Assembly (NCBI GenBank): GCA_026239495.1
Contig: CP110830.1
Coordinates: 186,001 to 250,000 of the forward strand
Source: Spiroplasma phoeniceum
GTDB taxonomy: Bacteria; Bacillota_I; Bacilli_A; Mycoplasmatales; Mycoplasmataceae
Reading direction: 5' to 3'
Length of the DNA stretch: 64,000 nucleotides
Shown here one piece after another: positions 19,185-31,006 of the stretch (positions are counted from its first letter, which is position 1; every line of letters starts with the position of its first letter). The notes beneath the pieces are model-generated. The model was not told the DNA's origin, searched no databases, and worked only from the letters and a program-made list of their open reading frames with translations. The position numbers and the translations under genes were made by a program.

Positions 19185-19885
19185 TTTAAATGAATTTTTT
19201 TAAAATATTGTCTTGATGTAAAATTTCCTAAGCAAGGTCTAATTGTAGTATTTAATATATCTAAAATATATTTTAATCTACTACGAATATTAATTAATGA
19301 CTCATTTTGACCTAATCAACGGCTTATATATCTATTTATTCTTTCTACCAATGCTTTCTGACGAGGTTTGCCAGCATCACAAAAATAAACTCTTATTTTA
19401 AAATGTTTTTCTATTGTTTTTCATCTATAAAATTATTTTCCTCTATCGGTTAAAATACAACTAAATTTGCTAATACCAATTTGTTTAATCATTTTCATTA
19501 AAATTATTAATACAATACTTGCCTTTTTACTAAAAAAAATATGATAAAAAGTATCTTTGATTTACGATTTATTAAAACTAACAAATGAAAATTACCACAA
19601 TCAAGAGTATCCATTTCTCAAATTCCACTAAAACTTAAATCATCTCCATAATCATTTAAAAATTGTTTATAATCTCTAATATTAATTAATTTTCCACGAT
19701 TATCATTTTTTTCCCCATTTTTTGTTTTTCTTTTTTTATTTTTAAAATATAACATTTCTTTTTTTAAATTAAAATAACCTAATCTAATATATTTATACAT
19801 TGTTTTAAAAAATACACCAAATTTTACATTATATTGTAATTCATACGAAGTAATAATATTTTGTGGCGAACGACCAAAATTATTA
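19183..19885 (-). pseudogene. IS30-family transposase remnant
   Basis: Minus frame includes RGKLINIRDYKQF, SGIWEMDTLDCGNFHLLVL (first catalytic Asp), then after a frameshift near 19560 KFSCILTDRGK and CDAGKPRQKALVERINRYIS (Glu). This is the IS30 layout. The N-terminus is cut off by the IS at 19886. Confidence 0.78.
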
Positions 19886-20953
19886 GACTTCTTGCGATAC
19901 CTGGTTTTATTATTAAAATATTATTATAAAATATAATTTATGAGGATATTAAATTATGAAATTTGATGAATTTAAAAATATTAATGATAAAGAATGATTA
20001 AGATTAACAGGAATAAAACAAGATATTTTTAATAAAATGTTAGATATTTTACAAGTAGCTGAAATAGAAAAATTTAAAAAAGGTGGCAAAGCTAATAAAT
20101 TATCACTAGAAAATCGATTATTGATGACTTTATCGTATTGACGAGAATATCGAACTTATTTTCATCTTGGAAAAAATTTCGGAATTAGTGAAGCTAATTG
20201 TTATCGCAATATCAAGTGAATTGAAGATATTTTAATTAAACACCCTGATTTTCAGCAAGTTGCTGGTAAAAAAGCACTAATAAATGATTATTTTAATGAT
20301 AAAACTATTATTATTGATGTTACCGAGACTTCAATCCAACGCCCAAAAAAAGACAAAAACAATCTTATTCTGGTAAAAAGAAAAAACACACTATTAAAAC
20401 ACAAGTAATTATCGAACAAGAAACCAAAAAAATTATTGCAACAAGTTTTTCACTTGGTAAAAAACACGATTATGCTTTATTTAAAGAATCAAAAATCGCA
20501 ATTTTAAAAAATACCAAATTAATAGTTGATAGTGGTTATCAAGGAATACAAAAAATTCACAATAATGTTATAATGCCCACAAAGAAAACTAAGAAAAAAC
20601 ATTTAAATAAAGAACAAAAACAACATAATAGACTAGTTTCAAAAATAAGAATTATTATTGAAAATATTTTTGCTATTCTTAAAAAATTTAAAATTATTAC
20701 AGAAAAATATAGAAATCGTAGAAAACGATTTAGTTTAAGATTTAATTTAATTGCTTCAATTTATAATTTACAATTATTATAGTTATCATAAAAGATTTAT
20801 TTAAAATTAACTAATTTGAATAATAAAATAATTTTTCGTTGTGGCAAAATATTAAATTTTTAAATAAAAGACATAATTAATTAAAATTATAATTTTATAT
20901 TAACCCCTTTTTACAAATATTTGAAATTATTTTAATGGGTTATGCAAGAAGTC
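19886..20953 (+). mobile_element. IS5-like element, type 1
   Basis: 1068 bp with TA on both sides. The left flank is the IS30 gene and the right flank is an unrelated inverted-repeat region, so the flanks do not rejoin. Confidence 0.9.
19956..20782 (+). CDS. IS5-family transposase with -1 frameshift
   Basis: Open in both frames; the only notable change is DVTETS in place of DVTETP next to the first Asp. Confidence 0.82.
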
Positions 20954-21469
20954 TAATATTTATTTAGCCGTAAATTGTATTTATAACAATTTAAATATTA
21001 AGAATTACAAATAAATTTAATTTTAGTAATCTTAATTACTCTTATTATACAACATTAAAAAATTAAAAAAAATTATTTTTTTAATTTTTATAAACTAATT
21101 GATTATATTAAAAACACTTGTTAAATATAAACATTGAAAAAACCAATATTTTTTAGATAGTTTTATAAAACATTGGGTTTTATAAAAAATATAAATAAAA
21201 TAATTAGATAACTTTTTAAAGGGTTGATTTATCAGTGTTTTAGAAATATATTTAAAATAAAGAATAATTTTTTATACCAAAACCTAAACTCTTTTCTTAA
21301 TACCTTTTTACAAAATTAAAAAAACTTTAGCTATTTTATTTTTAAATGATATAATTATTTTAGAAAGAAAATTATTTATAAATTTATTTCTGGGCTTTAA
21401 TAGATAATTTATTTTCTGTCTTTTGTCAATTATATTTTTTAAATTTATGTTATTTCTTGAAAAATTAAA

Positions 21470-21521
<52 letters not shown>

Positions 21522-21567
21522 TAAAATAATAATTAGTAAGTCCAGAAATAAAGACTTATTCTATTTT

Positions 21568-21617
21568 AAAAAAAGACACTAATATTTTATTTAGCCGTAA
21601 ATTAGTGTCTTTTTTTA
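21568..21617. terminator. Hairpin, bidirectional terminator-like
   Basis: aaaaaaagacactaat pairs with attagtgtcttttttt; the loop holds tttagccgtaa, the motif that also heads the flanking inverted repeats. Confidence 0.5.
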
Positions 21618-22168
21618 TTTTATTAATTTTTTAATAACTTTGCAAAGTTTTGAATCCCTTATAAAAATCATTTTTTATTATCAAGGATGTGCCCAAACCA
21701 TTTAAAAATCTTGATTTTTAAATTTTATCTAATTAATTTATTTATATTTTAATATAAGCTTTTTTATTACTACCAATTATTTTATATAAAATTAAAATTT
21801 TATTGTATTTTTTTCAAATTTAGTTATAATTAAATTATTAGGAATTAAATTTATTTGTAATTCTTAATATTTAAATTGTTATAAATACAATTTACGGCTA
21901 AATAAATATTATTAATTATTATAAGTTTAATTTTTTTGTTTTTTAAATTTAATTTGCTTATCAAATTTAAAAAGGCATTTAATATTAAATTTATTAATAT
22001 TTAGGTTGTATTTATACAATTTTTTTTATTAATAAATTATTTTTTATTTACAAGATAATTTAGTTGATTATATGTATGAAAGTGGTGGGGTTTTTATGTT
22101 AAAAATAATCAAACAATTAGAAAATTTATATTTTGTATTTAAATAAAACATTATAAATAATAAAGAAC

Positions 22169-22319
22169 ATGAAATATATTATTGCAGTTGACCCTGCTGG
22201 AGTTGGACAAACTGGTATTATTATTTATAATGTTTTGCAAAATAAAATAATTAATAATATTACTTTTGATTCTAAAAATGAAGAAGAAGCAATAAATACT
22301 ATATATTTAATATTAAATA
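22169..22319 (+). pseudogene. RuvC-like phage nuclease, 5' fragment
   Basis: 50 codons from ATG 22169: MKYIIAVDPAGVGQTGIIIY, the first catalytic Asp motif of an RNase H-fold resolvase. Cut by the IS at 22320; the rest is not adjacent. Closely related to the full gene at 35152-35601. The small ORF before it (22072-22146) is unrecognised. Confidence 0.7.
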
Positions 22320-23387
22320 GACTTCTTGCATAACCCATTAAAATAATTTCAAATATTTGTAAAAAGGGGTTAATATAAAATTATAATTTTAATTAATTAT
22401 GTCTTTTATTTAAAAATTTAATATTTTGCCACAACGAAAAATTATTTTATTATTCAAATTCGTTAATTTTAAATAAATCTTTTATGATAACTATAATAAT
22501 TGTAAATTATAAATTGAAGCAATTAAATTAAATCTTAAACTAAATCGTTTTCTACGATTTCTATATTTTTCTGTAATAATTTTAAATTTTTTAAGAATAG
22601 CAAAAATATTTTCAATAATAATTCTTATTTTTGAAACTAGTCTATTATGTTGTTTTTGTTCTTTATTTAAATGTTTTTTCTTAGTTTTATTTGTGGGCAT
22701 TATAACATTATTGTGAATTTTTTGTATTCCTTGATAACCACTATCAACTATTAATTTGGTATTTTTTAAAATTGCGATTTTTGATTCTTTAAATAAAGCA
22801 TAATCGTGTTTTTTACCAAGTGAAAAACTTGTTGCAATAATTTTTTTGGTTTCTTGTTCGATAATTACTTGTGTTTTAATAGTGTGTTTTTTCTTTTTAC
22901 CAGAATAAGATTGTTTTTGTCTTTTTTTGGGCGTTGGATTGGGGTTTCGGTAGCATCAATAATAATAGTTTTATCATTAAAATAATCATTTATTAGTGCT
23001 TTTTTACCAGCAACTTGCTGAAAATCAGGGTGTTTAATTAAAATATCTTCAATTCACTTGATATTGCGATAACAATTAGCTTCACTAATTCCGAAATTTT
23101 TTCCAAGATGAAAATAAGTTCGATATTCTCGTCAATACGATAAAGTCATCAATAATCGATTTTCTAGTGATAATTTATTAGCTTTGCCACCTTTTTTAAA
23201 TTTTTCTATTTCAGCTACTTGTAAAATATCTAACATTTTATTAAAAATATCTTGTTTTATTCCTGTTAATCTTAATCATTCTTTATCATTAATATTTTTA
23301 AATTCATCAAATTTCATAATTTAATATCCTCATAAATTATATTTTATAATAATATTTTAATAATAAAACCAGGTATCGCAAGAAGTC
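22320..23387 (-). mobile_element. IS5-like element, type 1, mismatched flanks
   Basis: 1068 bp with TA on both sides. The left neighbour is the RuvC-like gene, the right neighbour the middle of an IS3-family gene, so at least one flank came by recombination between IS copies. Confidence 0.9.
22491..23317 (-). CDS. IS5-family transposase with -1 frameshift
   Basis: Open in both frames; one Lys to Asn change at the start of the PTKKTKKK segment. Confidence 0.82.
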
Positions 23388-23388
23388 T

Positions 23389-24015
23389 ATTGTAAAAGTC
23401 TATGAAGAAAATTTAAAACAACTTGGATATCATCGGATAACTAAATATTTAAAAAAAGATTATAGCATTATTTATAATGCTAAAAAAGTATTACGAATTA
23501 TGAATAAAAATAATATTCAAATTGAATATGTAAAACGGATGCGTAAAAAAATATTAATAAAAAAGGCCAAAAATAAAAATATAATTAAATATACTGATTT
23601 AGAAAATCGTAAATTTAATAAAATTAAAGAAAAAATTAAAGTTTTATTTACTGATGTAACTTATTTAATTTGAAATGGTAAAAAACATTATCAATCAACA
23701 ATAATTGATGGATATACTAAAGAAATTGTTGATGTGCAGTGATCAAAATATAATGATAACAAAATTGTTGTGAAAAATTTAGACGCTGCAATTAATAAAA
23801 TTAAACAAAAAAAATATATCAGTAACATAATAATTCATTCAGATCATGGATTTCAATACAAATCAAAAATATATAATAATAAATGTATATCTAATGAAAT
23901 TAGAATTTCTATGGATAAAAATTATCATTGTGCTAATAATATTGTTATTGAAAGTTTTCATTCTTTATTAAAAAAAGCAACAATTCATAACAATATTTAT
24001 CTATATCATGATGAA
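23389..24015 (+). pseudogene. IS3-family transposase OrfB, both ends missing
   Basis: In-frame fragment: GYHRITKYLKKDYSI is the HTH_21-like part, LFTDVTYLIWNGKKHY gives the first Asp, IIIHSDHGFQYKSK the second, and NNIVIESFHSLLKK the Glu. Distinct from the IS3 gene at 16141. The 3' end is cut by a type 2 IS. Confidence 0.82.
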
Positions 24016-24017
24016 TA

Positions 24018-25090
24018 GACTTCTTGCATAACCTAATCTAATTATTTTAAAATTCCTATAAAATATTTTTAAATTAAAATAGAAATTATAGGAGATTAAA
24101 ATTATGAAATTTGATAAATTTAATTTTATTAATGATAAAGAATTATTGCGATTAACCGGAGCAAAAAAGCTACTTTTAATAAAATGTTAAATATTTTACA
24201 AGTAGCTGAAATAGAAAAATTTAAAAAAGGTGGCAAAACTAATAAATTATCACTAGAAAATCGGCTAATGATGGCTTTATCGTATTGACGAGAATATCGG
24301 ACTTATTTTCATCTTGCTAAAAGTTTTGATATTAGTGAATCTAGTTGTTATCGCAATATCAAGTGAATTGAAGATATTTTAATTAAACACTCTGATTTTC
24401 AACAACTCGCTGGTAAAAAATCGCTAATAAATGATTATTTTAATGATAAAACTATTATTATTGATGTTAACGAAACCCCAATCCAACGCCCAAAAAAAGA
24501 CAAAAACAATCTTATTGTGGTAAAAAGAAAAAACACACCATTAAAACACAAGTAATTATCGAACAAGAAACCAAAAAAATTATTGCAACAAGTTTTTCGC
24601 TTGGAAAAAACATGATTATGCTTTATTTAAAGAATCAAAAATCTCAATTTTAAAAAATACCAAATTAATAGTTGATAGTGGTTATCAAGGAATTCAAAAA
24701 ATTCACAATAATGTTCTAATACCTACAAAAAAAAACAAAGAAAAACCCTTTAAATAAAGTACAAAAACAACGTAATAGAATAGTTTCAAAAATGAGAATT
24801 ATTATTGAAAATATTTTTGCTATTCTTAAAAAATTTAAAATTATTACAGAAAAATATCGTAATCGAAGAAAACGATTTAGTTTAAGATTTAATTTAATTG
24901 CTTCAATTTATAATTTGCAGTTAGCATAGAAGATTTATTTAAAATTAAAGAATTTAAATAATAAATTCATTTTTTGTTGTGGCAAAATATTAAATTTTTA
25001 AATAAAAACATAATTAATTAAAATTATATTTTTCTATTAACCCCTTTTTACAAATATTTGAAATTATTTTAATGGGTTATGCAAGAAGTC
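24018..25090 (+). mobile_element. IS5-like element, type 2, degraded
   Basis: 1073 bp with the same TIRs and TA target as type 1, but leader and orfA diverged (MKFDKFNFINDKELL). The transposase from 24104 is shifted at GAKK (six A instead of seven, about 24165) and again near 24607 and 24725, so it is dead. Its right end resembles type 1 (aaccccttttt). Confidence 0.82.
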
Positions 25091-25091
25091 T

Positions 25092-25233
25092 ATTATATAA
25101 AGAAGGTTTTATTATAGGATGTTTATATTGTATACAACAAGACAAACACGATAAATTTTTGCCAGTTCGTTATTTTTTGAAAAAATACAGTGAGCAAAAA
25201 TATGAAAAATTATCTAGTAAGGAGTATAAATAA
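25092..25233 (+). pseudogene. C-terminal fragment of a phage-type protein
   Basis: 46 codons with motif GFIIGCLYCIQQDKHDKFLP and LKKYSEQKYEKLSSKEYK, cut upstream by the IS. It has an inverted counterpart at 51488-51628. Unrecognised. Confidence 0.5.
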
Positions 25234-25343
25234 TGATTAATTATTATGAAAAATAAATGTAATTTAATGACAGAAAATTATGATGAAAAAAACAAAATTA
25301 AACATAGAACAATTAAGCTTTAATTTTGATAATAAAATAACTA

Positions 25344-25538
25344 ATGACAGAGAAAATTGAAATTGTTATTTTTGTAAAAAAAATAATGTTTAATTCATCA
25401 GAAGTATATTATTTTAATTCAAATAAAGATATTTATAATTTTACAAATAGAAAACAATGCTGTTTAGAATGTTTTAATGAAAAAAATAAAAATAATGAAA
25501 GGAATAAATATGTGAACTTAAATGAAAATACAAAATAA
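25344..25538 (+). CDS. Small Cys-containing ORF, possibly frame-shifted
   Basis: 64 codons ending NLNENTK; includes KQCCLECFNEK. The alternative upstream frame reads RENWNCYFCKKNN before a run of eight A (25376-25383), which would add the second CxxC of a zinc finger if one A were skipped. Both copies (here and 51183-51377) have the eight-A run. Overlaps the next gene by 17 bp. Confidence 0.4.
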   Translation: MTEKIEIVIFVKKIMFNSSEVYYFNSNKDIYNFTNRKQCCLECFNEKNKNNERNKYVNLNENTK

Positions 25539-26207
25539 ATTTGCTGAATTAATTCAACAAAAAAGAAAAACAATAGAAATTAGAAAAGAAGATAGTTTTG
25601 ATAAAATTATTTCTAAAAATGTTTGTAATAAAACAGATGGAATTAATTATTATGAAACTACTATTTTTAAAAATGGTCAATTAAGTATTAATATGGAATT
25701 TGTTGATTGTAATTGTGAAAAAGAAAAAGAAGAATATTCACGATTAAATATTGAAATTAATTCAATTAGAGAATGACACAAAAATAATTGTAATTTTAAA
25801 TTAGTTTTTGATGGATATCAAAGAATAAAAGTAAGTGATTTAATTTCTTTTATAAAAGAACATTGTGGAGATAAAATTAAATGTTTTTGTGATAGTTATT
25901 ATAAATATGTGACAGTTATTATAAATATATTTGGTTTTGACAAAATAACTATGATTGATTAACTGATAATATAGATTTGATTGAAGATTATTTAAAAGAT
26001 GAAGAATATTGCATTATTTATAATATTAATTTAGAAGAAACATTTAAAGCAAATAAACAAATTACTTATTCTAGTAAAAGTAGAGAATATATTCAACAAC
26101 AATTATATAAAGAAGATTTAAAAGTAATTAGTCAAACAAGAACAAATATTTTAGTACAAATGAATTTAGATAAATATAATCAATTAAATAAAAAAATAAC
26201 CAATTAA
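25522..26207 (+). pseudogene. Phage-type protein, frame-shifted copy of 50516-51199
   Basis: Starts MKIQNKFAELIQQKRKTIEI. The intact copy encodes 227 residues. Here two extra bases (tataaatatgtgac, about 25906) shift the frame, giving a premature stop at 25960-25962; the true C-terminus is open only in another frame (25977-26207). Cys-rich middle (VDCNCEKEKEEY, CFCDSYYK). Function unknown. Confidence 0.75.
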
Positions 26208-26227
26208 GGTTATTTTTTTATTTAATT

Positions 26228-26389
26228 CTAACTTACTTTTTTTCTTTCAACATGTAATGCCATTAATTTATTATTTCCAGAAATTATTTCGCCATTTTTA
26301 TTAATATCTATAGGGAGAAAACCAGCAGTTAAATTAAAATTATAATGATTTTTATATGTTTTAATCATAATATTAATAATTTCTTTATT
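26228..26389 (-). pseudogene. C-terminal fragment of phage tail-type protein
   Basis: Reads IIKTYKNHYNFNLTAGFLPI and ends ALHVERKKVS. It matches the C-terminus shared by the proteins at 31007 and 39340. Cut by the IS at 26391. Confidence 0.65.
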
Positions 26390-26390
26390 A

Positions 26391-27458
26391 GACTTCTTGC
26401 GATACCTGGTTTTATTATTAAAATATTATTATAAAATATAATTTATGAGGATATTAAATTATGAAATTTGATGAATTTAAAAATATTAATGATAAAGAAT
26501 GATTAAGATTAACAGGAATAAAACAAGATATTTTTAATAAAATGTTAGATATTTTACAAGTAGCTGAAATAGAAAAATTTAAAAAAGGTGGCAAAGCTAA
26601 TAAATTATCACTAGAAAATCGATTATTGATGACTTTATCGTATTGACGAGAATATCGAACTTATTTTCATCTTGGAAAAAATTTCGGAATTAGTGAAGCT
26701 AATTGTTATCGCAATATCAAGTGAATTGAAGATATTTTAATTAAACACCCTGATTTTCAGCAAGTTGCTGGTAAAAAAGCACTAATAAATGATTATTTTA
26801 ATGATAAAACTATTATTATTGATGTTACCGAAACCCCAATCCAACGCCCAAAAAAAGACAAAAACAATCTTATTCTGGTAAAAAGAAAAAACACACTATT
26901 AAAACACAAGTAATTATCGAATAAGAAACCAAAAAAATTATTGCAACAAGTTTTTCAATTGGTAAAAAACACGATTATGCTTTATTTAAAGAATCAAAAA
27001 TCGCAATTTTAAAAAATACCAAATTAATAGTTGATAGTGGTTATCAAGGAATACAAAAAATTCACAATAATGTTATAATGCCCACAAAGAAAACTAAGAA
27101 AAAACATTTAAATAAAGAACAAAAACAACATAATAGACTAGTTTCAAAAATAAGAATTATTATTGAAAATATTTTTGCTATTCTTAAAAAATTTAAAATT
27201 ATTACAGAAAAATATCGTAATCGTAGAAAACGATTTAGTTTAAGATTTAATTTAATTGCTTCAATTTATAATTTACAATTATTATAGTTATCATAAAAGA
27301 TTTATTTAAAATTAACGAATTTAAATAATAAAATAATTTTTCGTTGTGGCAAAATATTAAATTTTTAAATAAAAGACATAATTAATTAAAATTATAATTT
27401 TATATTAACCCCTTTTTACAAATATTTGAAATTATTTTAATGGGTTATGCAAGAAGTC
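26391..27458 (+). mobile_element. IS5-like element, type 1
   Basis: 1068 bp, TA flanks; separates two unrelated phage fragments. Confidence 0.9.
26461..27287 (+). pseudogene. IS5-family transposase, TAA in second frame
   Basis: Like the reference copy, but the trans-frame part has TAA in place of CAA (IIE-stop-ETK, about 26920), which blocks the fused product. Confidence 0.78.
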
Positions 27459-27459
27459 T

Positions 27460-28311
27460 AATGAAGAAAGTGTATCATTACCAACAATGGAAAGTAATAA
27501 TTTATTAACTGATATTGTTGGTAGTGGTAGATATATCATTGATGCTGTTGGTTTTTATAATTTAGGTAAAACTGCATGTCGTATTTATATGTTTTCAGAT
27601 GATATTGATTTATATGACCCATATTCAATTATGAGTTATTTTGTTAGTTTACAAACTACATCGTTATATAATAATTCAGTGCGAGATTGATTAACTCTTT
27701 ATTCACTTAGTTATTTAGATCAATACATAGATGATGATATCGTACACGATTGACCTGTTAAATTACCTGACCCACCACCAAGCATTAATTTTGATGATAT
27801 TACTATTAGTAATTTTGATAAATATAATGCTGAGTTAAATGTTTATGCTGTAGGACCATCTGTGTCAGATGCTAAATATGATGAAATTGTAAAACAAAAT
27901 ATTTTAATATATGATTTTGGTCAAAAAGGTTTATTAACTTGAAAACAAGTTAAAAGAGTATACAATGATTTTAATATAAATTTTGATATTAAAGCTGATT
28001 ATTATTTATATAAAACTTCTTCAAACAATGATTTTAGTAAAAATATTAATTTACAAATTAAAGATATAACTGATGGTACTAATAATGATATATTAGGAGT
28101 AAATTATGAATTTCATTATCCATTCCGCCCAAATGTTTCAGGTGTTTTTACTAAATTAGAATTATATTTTTATTATAATGGAGTAAAGTTATTGATGTTT
28201 TATCATTATTGAATTGGTGCAAAAGGAATGTACGGTGATGATAATAGAGCAACACAAAAATGTATTATTAAATTACCAAAAACATTTACTATTAAAGCAA
28301 TAAAAAATTAG
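27460..28311 (+). CDS. Phage structural-type protein, 5' truncated
   Basis: 283 codons open to TAG 28309-28311 with UGA as Trp; the N-terminus is lost at the IS (first clear Met 27487). Contains LLTDIVGSGRYIIDAVGFYN, a proline-rich LPDPPPSINFDDI and an aromatic beta-rich C-terminal half (YYLYKT, YEFHYPFRPNVSG, FYYNGVKLLMFYHYW). Likely a tail, baseplate or fibre component, but no family is recognised. Confidence 0.55.
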
Positions 28312-28334
28312 GATATTATTCCTAATTTTTTATA

Positions 28335-28679
28335 TTAATTACTTTCTATAATATTTCCATCTTTATCAATGTTTGGTAATGTTGGTATTGTTTCAAGAGT
28401 TCATTTTCAAACTTTATAACTTGGTTCTAATGATAATTTTTCTGGATTTTTAACTAAATTAATAGTTCAATTTTGCTCTCCTGATCTTATATAACTAATA
28501 GCATAGTTTTTGTTATCTTTGTTTTTAATAAAATAATTTAATGGTAGTGATATTCCCTTTCAATTACCAACATCTTCTACTTTTTGTGTAAATGTTTTTG
28601 AATCATGACAAGCAACTAAACTTGTTGTACTTGTTCCCGTAATAACTAAACTACCTAAAATAATTAAAATTTTTTTCAT
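28335..28679 (-). CDS. Lipoprotein with phage-like C-terminal module
   Basis: 114 residues. Signal sequence MKKILIILGSLVITGTSTTS with lipobox LVAC, so it is membrane-anchored and surface exposed. The mature part is short; residues about 48-80 (PLNYF, DNKNYAISYIRSGEQNW) resemble the YYFVVWR module of the P1-like and tail proteins. Preceded by a promoter with a TA-repeat spacer of 17 bp. Stop 28335-28337. Confidence 0.75.
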
Positions 28680-28721
28680 TTATATTAACCCTCTTTTTCT
28701 GCTATTTTATTAACTGGTCAC

Positions 28722-28750
28722 ATTATATATATATATATATATATAATCAA
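28722..28750 (-). promoter_or_regulatory. Promoter with (TA)n spacer for lipoprotein 28335-28679
   Basis: On the minus strand: -35 TTGATT (28745-28750), a spacer made of TA repeats (17 nt, 28728-28744), -10 TATAAT (28722-28727). Spacing is exactly the optimum. A repeat-built spacer can change by slippage. Confidence 0.65.
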
Positions 28751-28976
28751 GGGTAAATTAGTTAATGAAAAAATAAAAAAGTGCTAACAATAAGCACTTT
28801 TGTTGATATTTTGATAAATAATTATTTATAGAAAAGATTACTACAAATATTTTAAAAGAAGGATAAGTAATTTATTAAATTAAATAAATTACTTAAATGA
28901 AGTATATTATTTTTTTATATAAAATCAATAAACAATATTATTTAAACCATTTTTAATTAAATTGTTGATTATTTTT

Positions 28977-29179
28977 ATGGTGATGTTAAGATGGTGTCGT
29001 AAAATTAAGAAAGAAAGATAAAATATTAGTTATGAAATCTTAGTTGGTATTGGCGTTGGTGCTTGTTTTGTAGGTATTTTAGGTTATAAAGGTTTGGAAC
29101 TTTTAATTAAAAAAGTAACTAAAAATAAACTTAAAGAGTTTACAAATAAAGTAGTAGGACAAGAAACGTTAGAAGCTAT
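28977..29179 (+). pseudogene. Small membrane protein fragment with in-frame TAA
   Basis: The frame from ATG 28977 has TAA at 29019-29021, then SYEILVGIGVGACFVGILGY (one transmembrane helix) and a basic tail, cut by IS remnants at 29182. Phage-associated, unidentified. Confidence 0.5.
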
Positions 29180-29181
29180 TA

Positions 29182-29232
29182 GACTTCTTGCGTAACCTAA
29201 TCTAATTATTTTAAAATTCCTATAAAATATTA
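29182..29232 (+). mobile_element. Left-end remnant of type 2 IS5-like element
   Basis: gacttcttgcgtaacctaat and the following bases up to cctataaaatat match the first 49 bp of type 2, after which the type 1 element begins at a TA. The rest of the type 2 element is absent on the far side. Confidence 0.75.
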
Positions 29233-30300
29233 GACTTCTTGCGATACCTGGTTTTATTATTAAAATATTATTATAAAATATAATTTATGAGGATATTAAA
29301 TTATGAAATTTGATGAATTTAAAAATATTAATGATAAAGAATGATTAAGATTAACAGGAATAAAACAAGATATTTTTAATAAAATGTTAGATATTTTACA
29401 AGTAGCTGAAATAGAAAAATTTAAAAAAGGTGGCAAAGCTAATAAATTATCACTAGAAAATCGATTATTGATGACTTTATCGTATTGACGAGAATATCGA
29501 ACTTATTTTCATCTTGGAAAAAATTTCGGAATTAGTGAATATAATTGTTATCGCAATATCAAGTGAATTGAAGATATTTTAATTAAACACCCTGATTTTC
29601 AGCAAGTTGCTGGTAAAAAAGCACTAATAAATGATTATTTTAATGATAAAACTATTATTATTGATGTTACCGAAACCCCAATCCAACGCCCAAAAAAAGA
29701 CAAAAACAATCTTATTCTGGTAAAAAGAAAAAACACACTATTAAAACACAAGTAATTATCGAACAAGAAACCAAAAAAATTATTGCAACAAGTTTTTCAC
29801 TTGGTAAAAAACACGATTATGCTTTATTTAAAGAATCAAAAATCGCAATTTTAAAAAATACCAAATTAATAGTTGATAGTGGTTATCAAGGAATACAAAA
29901 AATTCACAATAATGTTATAATGCCCACAAAGAAAACTAAGAAAAAACATTTAAATAAAGAACAAAAACAACATAATAGACTAGTTTCAAAAATAAGAATT
30001 ATTATTGAAAATATTTTTGCTATTCTTAAAAAATTTAAAATTATTACAGAAAAATATCGTAATCTAAGGAAACGATTTAGTTTAAGATTTAATTTAATTG
30101 CTTCAATTTATAATTTACAATTATTATAGTTATCATAAAAGATTTATTTAAAATTAACGAATTTGAATAATAAAATAATTTTTCGTTGTGGCAAAATATT
30201 AAATTTTTAAATAAAAAACATAATTAATTAAAATTATAATTTTATATTAACCCCTTTTTACAAATATTTGAAATTATTTTAATGGGTTATGCAAGAAGTC
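29233..30300 (+). mobile_element. IS5-like element, type 1
   Basis: 1068 bp, inserted in the type 2 left end; the right flank is phage DNA, so a deletion or recombination removed the remainder of the type 2 copy. Confidence 0.9.
29303..30129 (+). CDS. IS5-family transposase with -1 frameshift
   Basis: Both frames open. Differences from reference: SEYNCYRN instead of SESNCYRN and YRNLRKRF instead of YRNRRKRF. Confidence 0.8.
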
Positions 30301-30302
30301 TA

Positions 30303-30487
30303 TTCATTTAGGCTTATTGGATTATGCAAATACTAATGGTCGTAGTAATACAGAATGTGCAAATGTTTTAGAAATGAATAAACCTATTAGTGAAGAAGAG
30401 TTTAATCATATTGTTAAAGTCCAAAGAGCAAAAACAACAATTTCTAAAAAAGATATTAAGTTATCTAATAAAACAATTAAAGTCTAA
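30303..30487 (+). pseudogene. C-terminal fragment of a phage protein
   Basis: 60 codons (HLGLLDYANTNGRSNTECAN ... LSNKTIKV) cut upstream by the IS. Followed at once by a terminator. Unrecognised. Confidence 0.5.
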
Positions 30488-30502
30488 AAAAGACTTTTTT
30501 TG
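30479..30502 (+). terminator. Terminator hairpin
   Basis: aaagtc-taaaaaa-gacttt followed by a T run; overlaps the stop codon of the preceding fragment. Confidence 0.6.
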
Positions 30503-30532
30503 TTTATAATGGTGATGCAAAGAGGTGAAATA

Positions 30533-31006
30533 ATGGCAGATATAACAAAATTAGAAAGTTTTAAATTAATAACATTAGAAGAGTTTAAAAATTGAGAGGG
30601 TTTTGATAAATTAGTAGCACAATATGGTAAAAAACTTTATGATGATAATATTTCAAATTATTTAATTGAAGGTATTACAAGAGCAAGTTTACAATTAGAT
30701 AGTATTTGTGGTTATCGTTTAGAAACGGAGTTTCCATTAATTGATCTAAATAGTGAAATTGATAAAAAACGCATTAATTATGTAAAAATTGCTTGTTGTT
30801 TACAAACTCAATATTTAATAAGAACTGGAATTGAATATTATAGTGGTGGTGGAAATAGTAGCGATGGTGTAGCGAGTTATACATATCCTACTAATATGAA
30901 AATAAAATTTTCACCAGATGTTATTAGTTTATTAGAAAAAGCAAAGTTTTATAAATCACAAACTATAACTAAAATAAACCCTGATAATTATGTTTTTAAA
31001 AATTAA
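30533..31006 (+). CDS. Phage head-tail connector-like protein
   Basis: 157 residues with Shine-Dalgarno agaggtg. N-terminal DITKLESFKLITLEEF, then LDSICGYRLETEFPLIDLN and VKIACCLQTQYLIRTGIEYY, the helical pattern of small adaptor proteins that follow capsid genes. No firm family. Stop 31004-31006 is followed without a gap by another open frame. Confidence 0.5.
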
